Shown: positions 59,030-64,000 of the stretch, piece by piece | Position numbering within the stretch: the stretch's first letter is position 1 | How the letters are laid out: the number at the start of each line of letters is the position of its first letter | Assembly: GCA_014843695.1 (NCBI GenBank) | Contig: CM026386.1 | Coordinates: 89,151,943-89,215,942, forward strand | DNA: 64,000 nt | Source of the DNA: Archivesica marissinica | Lineage: Eukaryota; Mollusca; Bivalvia; Venerida; Vesicomyidae | Direction of reading: 5' to 3' | The notes under the pieces: generated by a model | Told to the model about the DNA's origin: nothing | Seen by the model: only the letters and a program-made list of their open reading frames with translations | The model's database searches: none | Translations under genes and position numbers: made by a program

Positions 59030-59280
59030 AGTGAAATCGCAGGTTCGATCCCCGTCTGACCCTAATAAAATGAACAGTCTTTCAGATGGTACTTTAAACC
59101 GAGGTCTCGTGTCGGTGCTATACACCGTACAGGTAAAGGAAACAGAGACTCTGGAATGGATCTCTGTCTGTATCATTTCACTATCCTCCAACATCTAAAA
59201 TGACTAATCTCTTCAGGAGGCATCGTTCATATGGGCAACAGGTAGCAACGATAAATAAACGTAAAACACACACACATGTC
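59030..59280 (+). mobile_element. SINE 'CTTTCAGATG' family, near complete
   Basis: Box-B-like GCAGGTTCGATCCCCGTCTG, then CAGTCTTTCAGATGGTACTT, ACCGAGGTCTCGTGTCGG and tail GATAAATAAACGTAAAACAC. Its tRNA-like 5' part (box A) is missing and the truncated 5' end of the LINE abuts it within about 10 bp. Confidence 0.7.
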
Positions 59281-60330
59281 AGTATGGAATGGGATATCTG
59301 CCAACATGCTATGCGTTCCTTGTTTGTGTAAATCCGTACATTCTAGTTGTATGTGTATTTATTGTACGTTAGTTCCGTCTATTCCAGCCATACATGGATT
59401 TGTTGTGCTGATTGTATTTTAGTTCCACTTATTCTAGTATCATGTCTTGCTTGAACTGCAAATAAGTAACTATGCCTCTGTGTAGTTACACATTTACAAT
59501 TTCTCTAAATGCTACTATCATTCTGCTAATTTATATTATAGAAATCCATATCAACACTTACCTGCCAACTATTGGAAAACGATGGGGTTTCAAATTGTCT
59601 GAACATTCTCCCCCTCTGTGGCCTTTGATTTACCCTCTCTCATTACAACTAACAATTGATCTTATTTGCATAATCCTTGTGTAATTTTAGGGATTAGTAT
59701 TCATTTATGATATTCTAAATTTTATCTGATGTGACAATCATCCCCTCTGGAGGAAGGTCACTTGCCCTGAACCCCACACCAGCCAAACTGACCCCAAACA
59801 TATTTCTGATAAAAATAACATTGCTTTTGCAATTCTATGATTGATTAAGTGTGTTGTGATGATGCCGAGTTCATTTATGACACAAACATGGGGGTGATAA
59901 GAAGTAATAGTTACCACCAATGGGGGGCACATCCCATCTGGGACCTCCCTGGCCTGACCCCATTCACCTATCTCCAATAATACTGAACCTAATTTTACAA
60001 TTCAGGGTTTATGTAGTGCTTTTCAATGATGCCGAGTCCATTTTTGACAGTTTCAATACAAAGCGAAGTGACTATAACCCCCTAAAATATGGGCAAGTAG
60101 TGGGGGAGGGCATCTGACCCGCTAATCTGAGGGAATTCCCATCCACATTCCACATAATATGTGACCAGTATACAAATCAGTCCCACAAGGAAACATGGCA
60201 GAAACTAAGACAACATGTGAATCACTTATCCTGGATTTTGGAGCCTATTTCAGTTAATAGTGAGATTCTTTATTTATAATACCTTCCGTTTTAACAAATA
60301 CTCAGCTGAAATGAATGTTCCGGAAATCAT
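59281..60330. other. Intron, nothing recognised
   Basis: Noncoding. Two related segments (GATGATGCCGAGTTCATTTA near 59858 and CAATGATGCCGAGTCCATTT near 60025, each followed by GACA) indicate an old duplication of ~165 bp. Confidence 0.45.
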
Positions 60331-60337
60331 ATTAATA

Positions 60338-60470
60338 GTTATCACAATATTGCATTCAGCCCATGGTAAATTTAGGGCATTTCTATTGTCAATAGAAATT
60401 GGCTAGAATTATACTACTTTATCAGAAATGCCCTAAATTTACCATGGGCTGACTATAATATTGTGATAAC
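60338..60470. repeat. Large hairpin, ~47-bp arms
   Basis: The left arm 60338-60384 and right arm 60424-60470 are reverse complements. The core CAGCCCATGGTAAATTTAGG, GCATTTCT is perfect over 28 bp, and TATCACAATATT near the ends also matches; the short stretch between differs. The 39-base loop contains a further small palindrome (TTCTATTGTCAATAGAA). Likely a MITE or foldback element. Confidence 0.9.
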
Positions 60471-61689
60471 CATTAAATAGACTATTGTCAATATATATCA
60501 TTGTCAATATAATTACCCTAAACAATATTTTAAAATGCTCATGTTTTTGTGTTGTTTCGTCGGATGCTGCAATGCGATCAGCACAGGCAAGCTGAGACGT
60601 ATGAACAATATCAATCTCATCACGTAACCATGTCTGTGAAGAACAGTGTGTGTATCATCTGATGTGAGGCTGCCACCACACACAATAGGCGCATACATAA
60701 TCCTGATATGGTTGACGACATTGTTCAGTCTTGTATTGAGCGACTGAATGATGATATGAAACAACTTAGCTAGTTTGAGTGAGGAAGAAAAAGTGATCTG
60801 TATGTTATCATAGTAGATGTTGCAAGCCCATTGTCAACAAGACCATGATTAAGCAGATGAGGCCGAATAAGCGAGCACGGTCTGATTCCCCTTCATTTCC
60901 TACACAATGGTGTGGGTTCCCTCCCAGATTAGCTGCCTTTGCCCGGCCCAAAGGGACAAAAAGCATCTAAAAGGCAGAGGTAGTTCTGTTCTCATCCTGC
61001 AGCGTGTGTCCTAATGACATCTCAGATCCTCTTCACATGGCTTTTTGGACAGACATTATGGGTACACATTTATAAAGAACAAACCATGATGACCATGTCA
61101 GAGCTTTTGTCAAATTTAGAGTATGTTGGGGGGATGCTTGTTCTAGAGAAAAGTACTATCATATAAAAATGCTTGCGGACTGCTCAGCGCACATTTAGTA
61201 CTATAGATTGTAATAATGCCAACTCTATAGCTCGGTATGTGATGAACAGTTGCTCATGTCCATTCAAAGCACTCTTCAAGGTGATGATCCTACCCTGAGT
61301 ATAACTGAGGTTAATGAAGCATACTTGTCAATTTTAGAGAGGTATCAGATATAGGTTAATAAGACAGCTAAGTACCGCAAGCATCTGACAAATATCATCA
61401 CTAAACGCCTTCAAAAGGTGAAGCAATTTCTCTCAATCCTCCAAGTCTTCTGAGCGAAGTTAACACTATGACCTAAATGGAGATATTGCTGTGAGGTCTA
61501 GAGCACATGCTCTGAAGCTCCATAACTTCATAGAGTTGCATTACATGGGCCATACATTTACTCTGAAATATCAATACGGTTCTAAATGAGTATTTGTTAT
61601 CTCAGCAATTGATGATACAAATATAATTTTACCTGATTTCTTTCCAAAAACACGAATTTAATGTAATAGAACATGAAATGATAGATATT
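60471..61689. other. Intron; possibly old LINE sequence
   Basis: No intact frame. 61240-61680 may be decayed upstream sequence of the RT fragment at 61690, but only scattered coding-like phrases are visible. Confidence 0.35.
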
Positions 61690-61860
61690 CTATTATGCCT
61701 GGTGACAAAAATTATCTGTGTCAAAAAGACACAGCTAAAACTATATGCAAACCTGTATGTATTCTATTTAATCGATCCATCCAAGAAGGCATATATCCCG
61801 ATGGATGGAAGGCAGCATTAGTAATGCCGTTATTTAAGAAGGGTGATCGCGTGACAGGCC
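61690..61860 (+). pseudogene. LINE RT fragment
   Basis: In one frame: CKPVCILFNRSIQEGIYPDG then WKAALVMPLFKKGDR, the conserved LINE RT entry block (W-K-x-A-x-V-x-P-x-F-K-K-G-D). Stops follow quickly. A short relic in the gene's sense direction. Confidence 0.8.
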
Positions 61861-62033
61861 TCGCATGTTTCACATGATCAAATCCGCCGGCAAATACATT
61901 TGCGACAGTGCTTTGATTTTTTGCTTTTAAACTGTTTGGTACATAAGAGTTAGCCGAAGTTTGAAATTCACTGATCTATTATTAACTTATTAGTTTTGTG
62001 ATTAATTATGTGAACTACTTTGTGTCATTATAG

Positions 62034-62165
62034 GTATTCCTGAGGGTGCACAAACATGTTCCACATCCGTTGCAACCGTCGCTAGTTTATCTGTTGCTCT
62101 AGTTGCGTTGGTGTGTGTTGTTCTTGTGTTGGCTGTGATCATAATAAGGAGGTCACCACAAAAAG
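62034..62165 (+). CDS. Transmembrane exon of the IgSF receptor
   Basis: 44 codons, phase 1 to 1, acceptor CTTTGTGTCATTATAG, donor GTAATT at 62166. Begins GIPEGAQTCSTSVATVAS, then a ~23-residue hydrophobic span (LSVALVALVCVVLVLAVIII) and the basic stop-transfer RRSPQK. This anchors the Ig/FN3 ectodomain as a type I membrane protein. The exon at 10484 is its degraded paralogue. Confidence 0.88.
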
Positions 62166-62387
62166 GTAATTAAGTGTTTGCACGTTAATGGACGAGAACG
62201 TATCAGCGGTGATAAGCATATCTATATAATTTAATATCAGAAATAAACTGGGAATGGCATCATATAATGTTGTTAGAACTTGTTGCCAAACCCATTTGTT
62301 TTTGTTATGTTGTATTATTATTGTGTACCTATACAATATGGTTAAATTAAATACCATAATATGTTCATTCAGAAATTTCAGCACACC

Positions 62388-62480
62388 GTTTCCGTGTCCT
62401 AGTGACTAAGGCGTCCACCATGGGGCGGGTTGTCGAAGGTTCGATCCTCGTCATGTTTCATTCTGATAAAGCCGGTAGAC
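62388..62480 (+). mobile_element. tRNA-like SINE head
   Basis: TCCTAGTGACTAAGGCGTCC (box-A-like) and GAAGGTTCGATCCTCG (box B) at tRNA-like spacing, but no stable cloverleaf could be assigned, so it is taken as a SINE head. Confidence 0.5.
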
Positions 62481-62589
62481 GAGCCGCCTGGCCGCTAGTT
62501 AAATAATGGTTACCGAGTGTATTTAAGCCGGCGCCTGGCCTTCGAGAGAAGGATTCGGGAAGTAAGAGCATATGTACATATGTATCACA

Positions 62590-62775
62590 AGTGTGGCGTC
62601 CGTGGTCCCGTGGTAGAGCGTCGGATTTGGAATCGAACGGTCCCGGGTTCGATAGTCGGTCAGGCCACGTATGTAGTGTCATTGAGCAAGGCACCTCACA
62701 CACATTTCTTAGTACTGCGTAACCACTTACGTCGGCTAAGCCTGCCCAGGAAAACATGTCTAGGTCCCCGCAAGG
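62590..62775 (+). mobile_element. tRNA-derived SINE
   Basis: GGCGTCCGTGGTCCCGTGG, TAGAGCGTCGGATTTGG (box A region), GGTCCCGGGTTCGATAGTC (box B), then TGTAGTGTCATTGAGCAAGG, CACCTCACACACA and GTCGGCTAAGCCTGCCCAGG. The tail matches the copy at 48180-48345. Confidence 0.75.
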
Positions 62776-62969
62776 GGTTTGACATTAATGGAAAATACAT
62801 ACATATATAGACAATTCAGAAATGGCTTGCCCTTTCAAGGTGTAACCCAATAACAATGTGTACATTTTATATATAGCTAATTAGATGACGCATAAAACAA
62901 TATTTAAATAATACAAGATCGAAATTTGTTTTGCAATTAATTTTAAGCCTTATTTGTATACCAAAGAAA

Positions 62970-63075
62970 CGTGGGATTTATGATAGCTAGTTGGTGGCGC
63001 GTTCGCTTCATGTGAGAAAGGCACGGAGTTCGCGCCCAGATCTAGCCGTTACGATTCCTCCTTTAGGCAAGGCAC
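62970..63075 (+). mobile_element. tRNA-like SINE head, partial
   Basis: TAGCTAGTTGGTGGCGCGTT and GGAGTTCGCGCCCAGATC resemble box A and a mutated box B, followed by GGCAAGGCACATTCG. Weak. Confidence 0.35.
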
Positions 63076-63308
63076 ATTCGTTTAATTCGTATTTAACTAA
63101 ATTAGTTATAGCTAATTTAACAATATTATTTCTCTTTTATATGAAATTGCAAGCATTGTAGCGCATGTGTTGTTTAATAAATATTATTTCGATTCTGACA
63201 TAACCAACTTATCTAAAAATCACAAACATATTTAGTATTATTTTTAGATACAAAACTGCCAACTTGTTAGTAACATTACGTCGCTCCCTAAACAATGTTT
63301 TATTGCAG

Positions 63309-63379
63309 ATATAAACATTGTACGTTCACTCTTTGCGCATACAGACAAATTGCCGAACAATGTTAGAATCATGATATAA
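63309..63379 (+). CDS. Candidate terminal exon A (short cytoplasmic tail)
   Basis: Preceded by a good acceptor (CAATGTTTTATTGCAG). Joined in phase 1 to the transmembrane exon it encodes DINIVRSLFAHTDKLPNNVR, IMI, then TAA at 63377. This gives a tail of only ~30 residues with the RRSPQK segment, with no known signalling motif. It competes with the candidate exon at 63588; either, or both alternatively, could be used. Confidence 0.45.
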
Positions 63380-63587
63380 AATCTGCTGGAATTCGAGTGA
63401 TTTGTTGGTGTCCATGATCATTATTATGACGGGACGCAAACATCACTGAACATCATGGAATCCTTACTTGTTACTAACTAAACAAAAACTTTAACATAGG
63501 AGAAAATATGTATAAATAGGAACACTGATAAAGATGCTGCCGTAGTAGTTTCTCCTTTGACAATATAATATCAAAATGACGTCATAG

Positions 63588-63657
63588 GACCACCAACAAC
63601 TCAGTCAAACCCGCCTCGTAGTCTGTATGGATCATATGGACTGCTGCAAAAGCAGTA
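63588..63657 (+). CDS. Candidate terminal exon B (proline/tyrosine tail)
   Basis: The acceptor GACGTCATAG has a weak pyrimidine tract. In phase 1 it reads GPPTTQSNPPRSLYGSYGLL, QKQ, then TAA at 63655. Proline-rich start and two Tyr residues are compatible with a cytoplasmic tail. AATAAA signals follow 130 bp later, which supports this as the last exon. Confidence 0.5.
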
Positions 63658-63783
63658 ACGTAGGGTTCAAACAGATTGTCAATTGTCATATTAGCTTGTG
63701 TCTAGATAAAATATCCCAAATTGCCATGTGTTATGATTTTATCCTAAATAATCGTTAGACATACACATGTTTTTCAACTTCCC

Positions 63784-63806
63784 AATAAAGTGTTTCTTTG
63801 AATAAA
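63784..63806 (+). terminator. Poly(A) signals of the IgSF gene
   Basis: Two AATAAA hexamers at 63784 and 63801, 127-144 bp after the stop of candidate exon B and followed by T/G-containing sequence. Consistent with the 3' end of the gene; cleavage site not determined. Confidence 0.5.
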
Positions 63807-64000
63807 ATCATGCAAGCTTACTTATAGTGTGGAAACAATTCAAACTTTAAACATCGTATAATGACACATACCTTTTGGTGTATAAACTATCAAAGAAGAA
63901 AAGAGTTTGGAAAAACAGTGTTGCAAGTAATAATTGCTTTCGAATATATCTGTAGATATATCATAGAAATTAGATTAACTATTTGGTAGTTCAAGATGAT

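Noticed and set aside
62388..62665. Genuine tRNA genes
   Set aside because: Box A- and box B-like motifs are present, but the sequences continue into shared SINE bodies and I could not fold convincing cloverleaves.

Overview
The window looks like nuclear DNA of a metazoan, most likely a bivalve or other mollusc. It has AT-rich introns with GT-AG splice sites, single-domain exons of immunoglobulin (Ig) and fibronectin III (FN3) type, tRNA-derived SINEs, a Ngaro/DIRS-type tyrosine-recombinase retrotransposon, decayed LINEs, TIR elements and at least a dozen tandem arrays. There is no sign of operons or other prokaryotic organisation. The species assignment is inference from repeat style, not from a search.

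Layout: 1-6.8 kb is a ~103-bp satellite with nested higher-order blocks. 8.5-10.6 kb holds three + strand exons (Ig, FN3, transmembrane) of a decaying receptor copy. 11.6-17.0 kb is a - strand Ngaro-like retroelement (SGNH hydrolase, 25-bp array, Gag, RT/RNase H, tyrosine recombinase). 17-24 kb is mostly noncoding, with a LINE fragment, a CGTG microsatellite and a 12-bp array.

24.3-63.8 kb holds what I read as one large + strand gene. It has a signal-peptide exon, nine complete Ig exons plus one truncated Ig exon, one FN3 exon, a transmembrane exon, one or two possible short cytoplasmic terminal exons, and poly(A) signals. All exons up to the transmembrane exon fit phase 1 at both ends, and the domain order resembles nephrin/Sns-type IgSF receptors. 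Its introns are filled with tandem arrays, SINEs, a ~4.4-kb TIR element (44.7-49.1 kb), a 1.4-kb TIR element inserted into a SINE (53.5-54.9 kb) and a dead LINE (56.3-59.0 kb).

The most striking object is at 24.5-26.2 kb. A 54-bp minisatellite appears to have been born from the 3' splice site and the start of the first Ig exon, so ~31 near-identical splice acceptors sit in tandem in front of an intact Ig exon. Other notable points are a mutated splice donor in each receptor copy, an in-frame stop in one Ig exon, and a coding-like 9-residue repeat array inside the nested TIR element.

No searches could be run. Family calls rest on motifs read by eye, exon limits on splice consensus and phase, and repeat ends are approximate unless stated as measured.
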